The notes under the pieces are model-generated. The model was not told where the DNA came from. It saw only the letters and a list, made by a program, of their open reading frames with translations, and did no database searches. 64,000 nucleotides of DNA from Sphagnum compactum (lineage: Eukaryota; Bryophyta; Sphagnopsida; Sphagnales). Positions 50,375 through 61,047 of this stretch are shown here, one piece after another. The stretch spans positions 6,210,515 to 6,274,514 of the forward strand of contig OZ234499.1 of NCBI GenBank assembly GCA_965153455.1, read 5' to 3'. A program made the position numbers and the translations under genes. Every line of letters starts with the position of its first letter. Position 1 is the first letter of the stretch.

Positions 50375-50534
50375 GGGCACTACTACAAAATGTGGGTGCA
50401 ATTCACTAGTCCTCATTCATTAGACCAATGAATTCACTACTTCTTCACTAGTCCCCATTCACTACAACTAGTGAATTCATTCAAAATCCATTGAAATCAC
50501 TTAACATACAGGCACACCTTTTGTTGTAGTGGGG
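50375..50534. mobile_element. 154-bp CACTA-type MITE with GGG target duplication
   Basis: The element is 50378-50531. The left end is CACTACTACAAAA and the right end TTTTGTTGTAGTG, its reverse complement with one mismatch. GGG at 50375-50377 and 50532-50534 forms the 3-bp target duplication typical of CACTA elements. Inside, AATTCACTAGT and ACTAGTGAATT words give a second-level foldback. There is no coding capacity; it must have been moved by an autonomous CACTA transposase. Confidence 0.9.
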
Positions 50535-52172
50535 GTGTGGACAAATTTGGAGATAATGGACCTTGCATTTGCCAACAATACCAAAACAATGTCACGAACA
50601 TGGTTGGACATAGTGGTTGGAACTTGGCAACTGGAGACGCCAAAGTTGGGACAATAGTAACTCAACTATAAGCAAGTCATAATGCAAATGCATAGTTAGT
50701 CATTTATGACACTTTTAAGAATAAGTCATACATGTGTAGTTTTTTATTAAATACTAGGTACATCATTTCATGATGGGATACTTTCTGAGTAAGAAAAAAA
50801 ACATTATTTTCAAATTTTAGTCCCAAATGGGTACATTTAAAATGCATTAATATTAGTTCAACAGTGTTGAAAGTGCTTACTTGTAACATAAGCTTGGTGT
50901 GTCTTGTGTCAAGTTGACTTGATTGGTCATAAGTTACAATTTTTCAAAGAGACTTAATCCCACTTTGTTTGTTAATAAAAAAACATAATATTTAATGCAG
51001 CTTGTTTCAAAGGTTTGTTTTGGTCATGTTTTACAAGTTATGTTTTGAACACATGTAAATAACATTTGTGGATTAATTTCCTTCCAAAATATGCATTCAA
51101 TTTACCAATGAAATTAAATGTACAATGAACTTCATGAATATGTAAATTAATGATACATCATATAGAATATTAGGCTTTGTAGTCCAAACATGTTATATAC
51201 ATGTTGTATGTCATGAGAGCCCATTAGATTTACAACAAAAAGTTATTTATTTTAACTATTTGCACTTGTCAATGCATGACAAATTTTACTTCTGAGTGGA
51301 CTTGCTTACATATTTATGTATGCAATATAAAAATATGTGTAGTGACAAAAAAACTAAAGATAAAACTATAGATGCATATCACTAAAATGTATTGAAAAGT
51401 ACCTAGGTTTCAAAATTACCTCAGTAACATTAACAAATCATGAGTAACATCGAACATAATTACTTGCTTACAATTTGAAAAGTGCCCAAAGGCAAAGGCC
51501 AAATTTGATTTTATAATTGGAACATTGTACTATTTGGTGTCGCTAACCCAGATCCAACATCACATCATTTAATGCAACAATTGTAATACTTGATATAAAA
51601 TATTTTAACAACCCAGAACAAATGAACACACAAAATGTACATAAAATCAATTAATAAAAAAATAAAAACACACAAAAAATTGAGTATGCCATTAAAATTG
51701 TTCAACAGATCACAAAATTGTAAACACTAATTCATTTTTAAGTTTGTCATGCCACTAGCCTTCAGTTTATCACCCTTTCACACCTTAATGCCACCAGCAC
51801 GTAAAAACAAGATTTTTAAAAAAGGAACTGGCATGAAAATTGATTTACACGCTTTTCCCAAACAAGTTGTAAAAATCCGACTATACAAACAAGAATATCC
51901 AATATAGATCCTACATCAAGAGCGATTCATCTTCACTAGATGAAGTAAGGACAATCTTGTTAACCTTCCGCTTCGCTCTCTTTGGGTCATTAGTGTGTCC
52001 TTCAAGTGCATCATTCAATTTAATCAACTTTGTTGATTCTATTGTTGCATCACATATCCCAAAGTTAGCAAAATAGCACAATATAACCACATCTCATATG
52101 GTTAAAAAAAAATAGTGGTTACATTATAGCATATTTCAATGGAAGTAACAAAAAATAGATCAAGTAGTGGGT
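50535..52172. other. AT-rich spacer
   Basis: No gene or element is recognised. Short minus-strand frames near 50704-50889 are unsupported. Confidence 0.35.
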
Positions 52173-53138
52173 CTAGGAAATTACCTCTAGATGGTAGGGC
52201 TTTCCATGTATGTTTTGTGTAATCATGAAACCCATGCTTGTGACCCATTTAGAGTCAAATCTTGCACAAGTAGATCGACCACATTGATGAGATATTTTCA
52301 TGTGGAAACCTAGGCACCATGCGTGGTATGTACAACCACGAGAAGCCACAATTATGTCCTTGTAATGAATATGACAATTACAAACATGGCAAAGGGTGAC
52401 TATAATAGATTCAGGTTCTGTAAATGCACAGGTTAAATGGCGAGGAATGGGTTTAAGGGTGGAGAATATAAGGTGGCTCCCATTTTTGTTCACATTATAA
52501 AATTTCTCTACATGTTTTGTGCTAGCCTCTAGAATCTTTGTTTTCAACTTGTTCTCTGACTTAACAATCTCAAACTTGGATAATAATCCAAAGTACTCAT
52601 TTTCTTCAACTGCAAGATTTTTTGCTTGCATTACAAGTTCCTAGGCATGTTGAAGACATGCCTCTACCAGAGAAATTTCATTTGACACATCATGAGATTC
52701 TTGCGCCATTTTCTATAATTGGAGCAATGTTGCGAGTTAACCCCCCATTCCAAACACTTTGAAGAAAAGTAAGGGTAGAATCTCCAATCTTCCCAATCTC
52801 TTCATTGTTTTTTCCTGGGCAACCCATGGCATCTTTCAAGTTTACCTTGTAATCTTGGAGCTTTGTAGATTGTAATTTAATTACACCAAAAGTGTGTCTT
52901 TTTGTGCCTCCAAAGTAACCAATTTTATTTTGACATTTACCACAACTTGCAGATGCACATCCAAGAGTTGTAACACATTGAAACATTTGGGAGGTGATTT
53001 TGGAAGCTTAGATGTTTTTGATGCACTGGTCTTTTTTGGGGTAATTTATGACAAGTTGGTCTCCTTCTGGGCAACTTTTGATACGTTGGTCTCTTTCTAA
53101 AAAACTTTTGAGAAATTGGTTCCCTTTTGGGCAATCCC
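52173..53138 (-). pseudogene. decayed zinc-finger protein gene, copy B, C-terminal half
   Basis: Minus strand, read from 53138 down. First comes a tandem decapeptide-coding array (30-bp DNA period, consensus roughly K-x-T-N-x-x-K-V-x-x; about four units, 53138-53010). A spacer follows with a GCPGKNNEEIGKIGDSTLTF stretch (52.7-52.85 kb), then a Glu/Lys-rich helix from 52631. The Cys/His cluster at 52391-52245 has CHVC, GCTYHAWC-x3-H, C-x4-C and a terminal KWVTSMGF. The stop is at about 52173. In-frame stops occur in the array. The upstream half of the same gene lies at 61048-61640, beyond the inserted CACTA element. Related to copy A at 46.5 kb by the CTYH-x2-C-x3-H core. Function unknown; a zinc-binding role is inferred from Cys/His spacing. 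Confidence 0.6.
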
Positions 53139-53389
53139 CACTATTACAAAAACAAGTTATTTTGACTAAAGAATCAGTTAGAAAGGACCTAATCTGGACA
53201 TGTGTAAAAAAACCATCCCATCAATATGGACAAGTCGTTTTGGCCATGTCATGTGTGACTAGGGGTGGTTTTTTTTATTGGCATATTATTATATTATTTG
53301 ATTAGTCATTTTGATTCGTCATTTTGATTACTGGATAGTGGACCATTTGACTGGTCAAACATCTACCTAATTTTTTTTGGATTATTACC

Positions 53390-53610
53390 AAAAATATTTT
53401 TTTTGTGTAAGTAGGTTTAGGTAGATGTGTAGGTAGGTTGTATATAGGTTTAGGTAAGTCGTAAAAAGGCAAATAGGTAGGTGGTAGCCTAGCCTAACTT
53501 GCCTAACCTACCTAACCTAGCATACCTAACCTAAGTTTAATCTATCTAACCTTTCTAACTTAACTTAACCTAACCTAACCTAATTTAGCTTACCTACGAT
53601 AATCCTTTAA
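53390..53610. repeat. TAGGTAGG/CCTAACCT-rich tract in the left arm
   Basis: Short TAGGTAGGT words change into their complement (ACCTAACCTAAC) near 53490, so the tract can fold back. Similar GTAGGTGGGTAGGTAAATAG words lie in the right arm at 60490-60620. Confidence 0.6.
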
Positions 53611-53744
53611 GCATGTGTATAAATTATAAGTATTAAGAATTGAACCCCAAACCTTCACAATGATAAACAAAGTCCTTGCCAAAGGACTACACCATCAAAG
53701 GTGTTCAACTTTTGTTAAATTTTCTATTTCACATGTTTATTTCA

Positions 53745-54945
53745 CATCATTAAACATAGTGGCTAAACTTAAGTGACAACAAATGCCTAAATATAATGGT
53801 TAAATCAATTGGTTAAACTTAATGCCTAAACTTTGGCTAAACTTAGTGATTAATCTAATGGTTAAACATAATGGCTAAACCTAATGACTAAACTTCATAG
53901 CTAAACTTTGGTTAAATTTAGTGATTAAATATAATGGTTAAACATATTGATTAAATTTTGGTTAAACATAATGGCTAAGCCTAATTGATAAACATAATGG
54001 CTAAACTTCATGGCTAAACTTAGTAGTTAAATCTAATGGCTAAACATAATGATTAAACCTTGGTTAAACATAATGGCTAACCTAAATAATAAACTTAATG
54101 ACTAAATTTCATAACAAAACTTTTGCTAAACCTAATGGCTAAATCTAGTGGCTAAACATAATGACTAAACCTTGGCTAAATATAATGGTTAAACCTAATT
54201 AATAAACTTAATAATTAAATTTCATGACTAAACTTTGATTAAACCTAGTGGCTAAACATAATGACTAAACCTTAACTAAACATAATGGCTAAACCTGGTT
54301 GATAAACCTAATGGTTAAATTTCATAGTTAAACTTTGGATAAATTTTGGCTAAACTTAATGGTTAAATCTAATGGCTAAACATAATGATTAAACCTTAGT
54401 TAAACATAGTGGCTAAACCTAGTGACTAAATTTAATGGTTAAACATAATGACTAAAAGTTGGTTAAGCATAATGACCAAATTTAGGCTAAACCTAGTGGC
54501 TAAATCTAATGGTTAAACATAATGATTAAACCTTGGTTAAACATAGGAACTAAACCGAGTGGTTCAACATAATGACTAAAACTTGGCTACACATAAATTA
54601 AATATAGTGGTTAAACATAATGGCTAAAATTAGATTAAACTTAATGCATAAATCTAATGGTTTAACATAGTGGCTAAACCTACGTTATACCTAATGGCTA
54701 TATCTAGCATGGCTAAATTTAGGTTATACTTAATGGTAAATACAATGGTTCAATTTAAGTTAAACTTAGTGCCAAACTTAATGGGTAAACATAATGGCTA
54801 AACCTAGTGGTTAAATTTAAGTTAAACCTAGTAGCTAAAATTTGGTTAAATTTTGGGTAAACCTAATGGTTAAATCAAATGGCTTAACATAATGGCTAAA
54901 TTTAATAGCTACACCTATTGGTTAAACTTAAGTAAGTAAGTGGGT
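53745..54945. repeat. 1.2-kb degenerate minisatellite of TGGCTAAACATAA-like units
   Basis: Roughly 70-80 imperfect copies by eye of a unit of about 15-16 bp around TAATGGCTAAACCTA, with variants GACTAAAC, GGTTAAAC and GATTAAAC. It fills most of the left arm of the CACTA element. Frames are closed. Function unknown. Confidence 0.85.
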
Positions 54946-54955
54946 GGATAGGTAT

Positions 54956-55332
54956 TGTCATGGACACGAATAACCACAAGAACAAAAGATAAAGGAAAGG
55001 TCTAAATCAAACTTTCAAATAAAGAACAAGACAAGATTATGTAATTCAAAACAAGAACATAAGAACTAAGAACAAGAACTCGGATGTGCAAGACAAACAT
55101 GAAAACAAATTTTTATTATGTTAACATATGTAAATATGAACATGAAAATAATATGACAAGGTTATGTTGTAAAATCGTGCCTAAGATTAGTGTTGAACAT
55201 ATTTTTAAAAATGAAAGGTCCTACTTCTATTTATACCCTTTTGGGGACCTAGCTCAAAGAAGTTTTCGAGGAGGTTTTTATGTGTGCATTAAGTAAAAGA
55301 AACCTTCCTAATTGAAAATCAACTATGAGTTA
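54956..55332 (-). repeat. 3' LTR of the gypsy element
   Basis: Same-orientation copy of 59703-60069. The plus strand begins TGTCATGGAC. Read on the minus strand, a TATAAATA box lies at 55235-55228. It carries a short block near 55110-55130 that is missing from the other LTR. The two copies have visibly diverged by many substitutions. Confidence 0.85.
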
Positions 55333-55599
55333 TTCCAATTTTTCTAACAATCAAGTTTTTTTGATGTTTTGTTGTCGAAGCCAAACTTGGTTGCCGATTT
55401 TGAAACTGGGTTGCTCCTTATAATATTCATCAACATTTTCCTTGTATTGCCTTTACACTTCTTTAAAGCAAGGGACAAGTTGGGCTCGAATGTTTGCCAA
55501 CCACATGACTTGATTTTTAGCTGTAAGGTTCATAATCTTATTCACTCTTTAAATGTCAAATTTGGGGTGCAAACCATGATTGGAAAAAAAACGTGTTTA

Positions 55600-56265
55600 T
55601 TGTGTCGAAAATTGAACCATGTTATTGTAAGCAAACTCTACCATGGACAAGAGGTCTGACCAATTTTATGATAATTGGTTGTGCAAAGTAAATATTGTTC
55701 CAAAACTTGATTAACCCGTTCTATTTACCCATTTGTTTGGGGGTGGAAGGCCAATGACAACTTCACTGTCAAGCCTAATAGCTCAAAGAACCTCTCCCAA
55801 AACTTGGATGCAAATTGAGGTCCACAATTAGAAATGATTTCTTTGAGAAGACCATGATATCAAAACACATGATCAAGAAATAACTTGGTTATCCTTTCAC
55901 TAGCTATCGATTTGTTATATGCAATGAAATGAACCATCTTTGTCAAGTAATCCACCACCACTAGGATGGAGCAAATGAATTGGAAAGTGGCAAATATGTG
56001 ATGAAGTCCATGGAGATCGAAGACCATGGTTTAGAAGGAATGGGCAATGGTTGAAGGAGTCCATGTGGGCGATGACAAAGATTTTTTGCTCGAACGCAAA
56101 CATAACAAAATCCAACAAAATTTTTTACATACTTCTAGAGTTGTGGCCACCAATAATTTTGAAAAACCAACTCCATGGTCTTGTTAAATCCAAAGTGGCT
56201 TGTAGCTAAAACATCATACTTAGCTTGGAGAATTTGAAGTCGAACAAGGCCATTGGGAACATACA
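55600..56265 (-). pseudogene. integrase remnant of the gypsy element
   Basis: Minus-strand pieces in shifting frames. A segment with VPNGL-type motif and RLQIL lies near 56265-56215. The catalytic-core pieces [12 protein letters not shown] (about 56020-55985, first Asp) and [18 protein letters not shown] (about 55970-55917) follow. Then SNCGPQF appears at about 55835-55815, where the family has an Asp in the SDRG-like motif; that Asp is replaced by Asn. The Glu-bearing helix is not recognisable. Integration activity is impossible. Confidence 0.7.
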
Positions 56266-56568
56266 AAAAACCATCACAATATACCAAACCATCTCAAAAC
56301 TTGAACTTGGCATGATTATTAGAAATTCTTTGGATTTGATGTTGATTTTTTAGTTGGTTTTGGATGTCAACAACAAAAGGATTTTTTTTCAAATTTTCAC
56401 GAATTTGATGGAGAAAGGTTTTGTCACCAAGAATTACTGATGATGGCTTGAAATCAAAGTTGTTTAGGCTTGAGAATGACATCACATTGTTATTCGTAAG
56501 CAACATCTCCCTCTTTAGGCACGATGTAAAAGCGACAAGATAATGCATATGATTTCCCTTGTTAACGC

Positions 56569-56915
56569 CTAGGGCGATATTTGATGACGAACTAGAATCG
56601 AAACAAGGACAATGCCCATCAAGCTTGACATTGATTCAAAACACAAGCTATCATTGCAAATTTTTATGGTCTGAATACACAATAGTTTCATGTTGAGCTC
56701 CTTAAAGCAATTGATGCCATTCTTCAATAGTATCCAAGATGGCAAAAAGTTCCTTATCGTGAATTTCATAATTAATTTCGGCAAGGAAAAACTTATGAGA
56801 GTGGAAGTCGATAAGATGAAAAAGATTGTCTTTTTTACGTTGTGAAAACATGGCACTTAATGCAAAATCAGAAGTGTTCATCTCCAAGATAAAAGGTTTC
56901 ATAGATTCGCATGAA
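56569..56915 (-). pseudogene. RNase H remnant of the gypsy element
   Basis: The frame 56902-56702 carries KPFILEMNTSDFALSAMFSQ, where the family has a catalytic Asp in an ETDASD-like context; here the motif reads EMNTSD. A conserved HDKELFAILDTIEEW stretch follows, with its Glu and Asp. It is out of frame with the reverse transcriptase upstream. Confidence 0.75.
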
Positions 56916-57125
56916 TTAAAAGTGGAGTTGTGAAAAAAACCTTCAAAGATTGGAGGGCATTTTCTACTTCAACCCCCTAGGATAAAGGTTGATCCTTCTA
57001 AGTCAAACGAATAAGAGGAGCCACTATTGTAAAATAGTGGGCAATGAAACGTCAATAAAAGTTGGTAAATCCAATAAAACAGTGAACAATTCAATAAAAG
57101 CTCAGGTAGTCCAATTGATAATGGT

Positions 57126-57545
57126 TTAGACCTTACAAGGGTCCATGCAAATGCCATCTCCAGAGATGATGTAACCCAAGAATTCCACTTTAGATTGATG
57201 GAATTCACATTTCTCCAATTCGACATAAAGTTCGACTTCTCGAAGCTTTTCCAACACAAGATGTACATGGTGCTCATGATCTACCATGTTCTTTGAAATA
57301 ATGAAAATGTCATTGATGTAACAGACCACAAAATCATCCAAATACTCACGAAATTCATCATTCATTAGGTGTGGGAAAACAACAGGTGCATTGGTACAAC
57401 CAAAATGCATCACAACATATTTGAAATGGCCATAATGTGTTCTAAATGTCATTTTCCATTCATCACCTTTTCGAATACGCACCAAATTGTATGTTTCACA
57501 TAAATCAATCTTGGTATACATCTTGGCACAATTTGCTTGGTCCAA
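57126..57545 (-). pseudogene. reverse transcriptase remnant of the gypsy element
   Basis: About 140 codons in one frame cover the palm core: TKIDLCETYNLVRI at the first catalytic Asp, FRTHYGHFKYVVMHFGCTNA, REYLDDFVVCYINDIF, and EKCEFHQSKVEFLGYIIS. The catalytic Y-x-D-D motif reads YIND, so one of two metal-binding Asp residues is lost. Upstream (57545-57903) the frame is broken. The next module is RNase H at 56.9 kb. Confidence 0.88.
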
Positions 57546-57902
57546 TAATTCTAAGATTAGGGGTAGAGGATATCAATTCTTGACGGTGAGTTGATTCAAT
57601 CCATGATAATCGACACACATTCGCAAAAATCCATCTTTCTGTTTTACAAATAGGATCACGGCACCAGCTAGAAACTTGGAATGTCGAATGAACCCCTCTT
57701 AAAGGTTTTCATTGATGTACTCACGAAGAGTTGGAGTTCATCTTATGACAAGTTGTAGATCGACCTAAATGGAGGTTGTGTTCTCTCTTCAAGATCAATG
57801 GTGCAATCTTTTGGACGATGCTCTAGTAAGGTGTCAGCATTCTTCCTTTCAAACATGTCCTTGAATTCCTTCTACTGGGAAAGAATATCATAACGAGGCA
57901 AT

Positions 57903-58445
57903 TCAACATCTAATGTGGGAAGAACATCCTTTCTTGGCAGCTTGCATGAAAGTTTTTTTTCCAATGAATAAAACTTTTAAGCTTTTGACATCTTGGGCAT
58001 TCCCCAAATATTTTTCACATTCAGAAAATTTAGTACATAATTCGTCCAGGTGGTAGTATTTGCCTTTGCTGATGATGTTTTTGGATGTAGTTTTTTCACA
58101 TTTTGATGTTGCTTTTTGAGGTACATCTAAATGAAGACTCTTTGTACGCCAATCCATTCAAAGGTTGTGCAAAATGAGCCATGATAACCCAATGACAATA
58201 AGGTTGGGGATGAAATGACATTGAAGACCACCTTGTTTATATGCATCCCGATAGTAATTTTTGAAACCTTGGTTTCATGCGTCACAAATCTTGGCAAAAA
58301 ACTTAGACCATCGATGACCTCCACGGCTACTAGCATGTTTTTTTTCATGAAAATCATCTTATGTCATCGCACCAATTCCTTGTTGATGAAACACACAAAT
58401 GCACAAGAATCAAGTAATGTTTTAATCTTGATCGTTATGGATCTA
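57903..58445 (-). pseudogene. aspartic protease and linker remnant of the gypsy element
   Basis: The protease active site is seen at about 58425-58390 as LLDSCAFVCFI; the family has Asp-Ser/Thr-Gly-Ala, so the Gly is replaced by Cys. The C-terminal protease part (NVISSPTLLSLGYHG) lies in 58357-58127. A linker beginning DWRTKSLHLD follows in 58157-57903 in another frame. Confidence 0.65.
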
Positions 58446-58599
58446 TTGTATTTGATCGTGATTAACAATAAAAAAACCATGTTAGGTCTAAACGTAAACT
58501 GGGACCATTTTAAACACATGGTGCCTCCAAGTCTAGTCTTGTAGTCCCTATTGTGTCTGGATGTCCTCGTTTCTTGAATCTTTAAGAGGTGGCGTGTGA

Positions 58600-59452
58600 G
58601 TGGAAGTGGTTCAAACTATATGTGATGTTTCTTTGGGCAGTTGGTAGCTATGTGACTTGGCTCTCAACAATACATGCATAATTTGTTCACATGTTGTCGT
58701 TGCTTCTCTTGTTCCATGAGTGGTTTGAATCGTGTATGACCAAATTGCATGGGATCATCCTTTGATGTAGATGTTGTTGATGGAAATGGCATAAGAGGAA
58801 CTATTGGTGACTTCCAATGCTTCTCTTATTGACATTCAAAAAGCTTGTTATCGCAATGAACAACTTGAACAATTGCTTGACTCAATGTGGATGGATTTGG
58901 CATGGTGAGCAATAGGTCTTTCACATTGTTATTTAGTCCATATTGAAACTGACTCATGAGTGTTGCTTCATCCCATGATATGTCACAAGCCAATTGCATG
59001 AAAACTGATGCATACATAGTAGATGGGCGTGGTCCTTAACGAAAATATCACAGTTTGCTAATTGATGTGTGTTCCTTGTCAAAGTTTCCAAAGGTGGCAT
59101 TAAATTCTTCCACAAACGCTTCAAAATTATTCGACAATGGAGATTGTCAATCTAACAAAGGTGCGAACCATGCTAAGGTTGTGCCTGATAACAACGTGCT
59201 AATAAGGCCAACTTGAGCTGGGCCATTTGGCTGATGATGGGGGTGCAATCGGATGACTAATCACACTTAGTTAAAAGAACCTTGAAACTTGAAATGCGTC
59301 CCATCAAACTTGTTAGGAAAGTTGATTCGTGGCTCCTTTACTTGGGATGGTGTCATGGGAACACATCCCAATGACCTTGATGTTTGAGCACTTTGAAGAT
59401 GAACAATGGACTCACAAAGAACCTGATTGTTGCATATGCCTAAGAGTAACAA
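58600..59452 (-). pseudogene. gag remnant of the gypsy element
   Basis: 59452-59267 includes VKEPRINFPNKFDGTHFKFQG. A middle part contains LAWFAPLL and FEAFVEEFNATFG in shifted frames, and 59017-58826 reads YASVFMQLACDISWDEA to NKLFECQ. These are signatures of the retrotransposon gag domain. A CCHC zinc knuckle follows at about 58690-58645 (CMYC, a stop, then EPSHIATNC): the four zinc ligands survive but a stop interrupts it. Confidence 0.75.
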
Positions 59453-59702
59453 GGATTTCTTTCATAAATGCAACCATTTTTTCTCTAGACGTAGACATGA
59501 TTATGAACACTGTGAAATAGGACACCAACAATAGGTGGGTAATCCACAACCTCAATCAACAAGAAGTGGGTAATCTATGACTTTTTGAAAACTTTTCCTT
59601 TGAAGAAGAGGGATAATTCACACTCACCTTTGAAAGGAATCTAATTCTTAAATGACTTATAGACACTAAAATAGATGTTGACTTGAGGTAGTTTATTCAA
59701 AT

Positions 59703-60069
59703 TGTCATGGACATGAAGAACCACAAGAAGATAAAAAGAAAGGTCTAAGTCTAACTTTCAAACAAGGAACAAAATAAAATTATGTGATTCAAAAACAATA
59801 ACATAAAAACTAAGAACAAGAACACAAGATGTGCAAGATAAGCGTGAAAACGGTATGTAAACATGAACATGAAAAGAACATGACAAGTTTATGGTGTAAG
59901 ATCGTGCCTAAAATTAATGTTGAACAAACTAAAAGAAATAAAGGGTCCTATTTCTATTTATATCCCTTTGGGGACCTAGCTCAAGGAAACTTCCAAAAAG
60001 GCTTTTATGTGTGAATCAAGTAAAGAAGCTTCTTAAGAACTTTCCTAATTGAAAGTCAACTATGAGTTA
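59703..60069 (-). repeat. 5' LTR of the gypsy element
   Basis: Pairs with 54956-55332. On the minus strand an ATATAAATA box lies at 59963-59955, the expected promoter of the element. The outer end runs without a clear break into the TTAATTAAAAGTTAAC array, so the exact border (60058 or 60069) is uncertain. Confidence 0.85.
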
Positions 60070-60455
60070 ACTAAAACTTAATTAAAAGTTAACCAAGACT
60101 TAATTAAAAGTTAACTAGGATTTAATTAAGAGTTAATTAAAAATTAATTGGGAGTTAACCAGGATTTTGCTCAAAATTGATTTAGAATTAACTAGGAGTT
60201 AATTAGGGCTTAATTAAAAGTTAATTGGAGTTAATTGTGACTTAATTGGGGGTTAATTGGGATTTAATTAAAACTTAATTAGGAATTAACTGGGAGTTAA
60301 TTCAAAGTTAACTGAAAATTAATTAGGAGTTAACTAAAAGTTGTGAATGAACATTATGGATGAATTCCATCCATCAAAAGATGGTGTCTAGTTAACTAAG
60401 AGTTATGGATAAACATTATGGGTGAATTCCATCCATTATAATATGGTGTTTAGCA
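60060..60455. repeat. TTAATTAAAAGTTAAC array and a 62-bp doublet
   Basis: 60060-60345 is a degenerate array of about 15-18-bp units mixing TTAATTAAAAG, GTTAACTAGG and GGGTTAATT. Two copies of a roughly 62-bp unit follow (about 60328-60388 and 60390-60450), with GAATTCCATCCAT and ATGGTGT. Part of the right arm of the CACTA element. Confidence 0.75.
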
Positions 60456-60639
60456 TTCACATTTGTCACAAGTATGACGTAAGTAATATGTGTGTAGGTG
60501 GGTAGGTAAATAGGTAGGTAAAAAGGCATAGACATATAGGTATGTAAAGTAAATAATACGTAAGTGGGTGGGTAATAAGTAGTTAAATAATTAGCTATGT
60601 AAATAGGTGGGTGAGTAGGTCAGAGGTAGATACATAAGC

Positions 60640-60915
60640 ATGTCACATTTTGTTAAAAATCATTAATCATTTTGATTAAATGTTCCACTTGAAGACCATT
60701 GGTCATTTTGTCTAAAGGTCATTAGCCATCTTGATTAAATATTCCACTTGATTAAAGATCATTGGTCATTTTAACTAAAGGTCCTTGGCCATCTTGACTA
60801 AATGTTTAATTTTACTAAAGACCATTAGTCATTTTGATTAAAGATTATTGACCATCTTAATTAAATGTTTAATATGATTAAAAACTATTAGTCATTTTCA
60901 TTAAGGTTGTACAAC
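60640..60915. repeat. subterminal repeats of the CACTA element, right arm
   Basis: Repeated units of about 60 bp built on ATTGGTCATTTTGACTAAAG and GCCATCTTGATTAAATGTT. The same core occurs near the left terminus at 53297-53335. Placement inside the termini fits transposase-binding subterminal repeats. Confidence 0.7.
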
Positions 60916-61047
60916 ATGACTATACGCATTTAGTCAAATTGATTAATCAAACAATACATGTGTCATTCAAACCCCTGGCCTTTAATTAAAATGTACATGT
61001 CTATTAGTCAACTTGAACTTTTTAAATAACCATGATTTGTAGTAGTG

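Larger units (their letters stand above)
54956..60069 (-). mobile_element. degenerate Ty3/gypsy LTR retrotransposon
   Basis: Direct repeats at 54956-55332 and 59703-60069 enclose minus-strand remnants in the order gag, protease, reverse transcriptase, RNase H, integrase, the order of Ty3/gypsy elements. All frames are broken by stops and shifts. Protease, reverse transcriptase and integrase each have a changed catalytic motif. No convincing tRNA-primer binding site follows the 5' LTR (just below 59703). A purine-rich stretch precedes the 3' LTR at 55333-55347. A clean 5-bp target duplication was not found. The element is immobile and lies inside a CACTA element. Confidence 0.85.
53139..61047. 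mobile_element. CACTA-type element split by a nested gypsy element
   Basis: The left terminus at 53139 reads CACTATTACAAA. The right terminus at 61047 ends TTTGTAGTAGTG, whose complement is CACTACTACAAA; similarity continues to GTTATTT. CCC flanks both ends (53136-53138 and 61048-61050), a 3-bp duplication as in CACTA elements. Subterminal copies of ATTAGTCATTTTGATT occur on the left (53297-53335) and repeatedly on the right (60640-60915), resembling transposase-binding subterminal repeats. No CACTA transposase is seen. Without the gypsy insert the element would be about 2.8 kb and largely built of short arrays. It interrupts the decapeptide array of the zinc-finger pseudogene. Confidence 0.75.

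Noticed and set aside
52173-53138. Functional zinc-finger gene
   Set aside because: In-frame stops lie in the decapeptide array and the 5' half is 8 kb away beyond an insertion.
53745-54945. Coding repeat protein
   Set aside because: Unit length drifts around 15-16 bp and all frames close quickly.
54956-60069. Intact or active retrotransposon
   Set aside because: Every domain is broken by stops or shifts and three catalytic motifs are altered.
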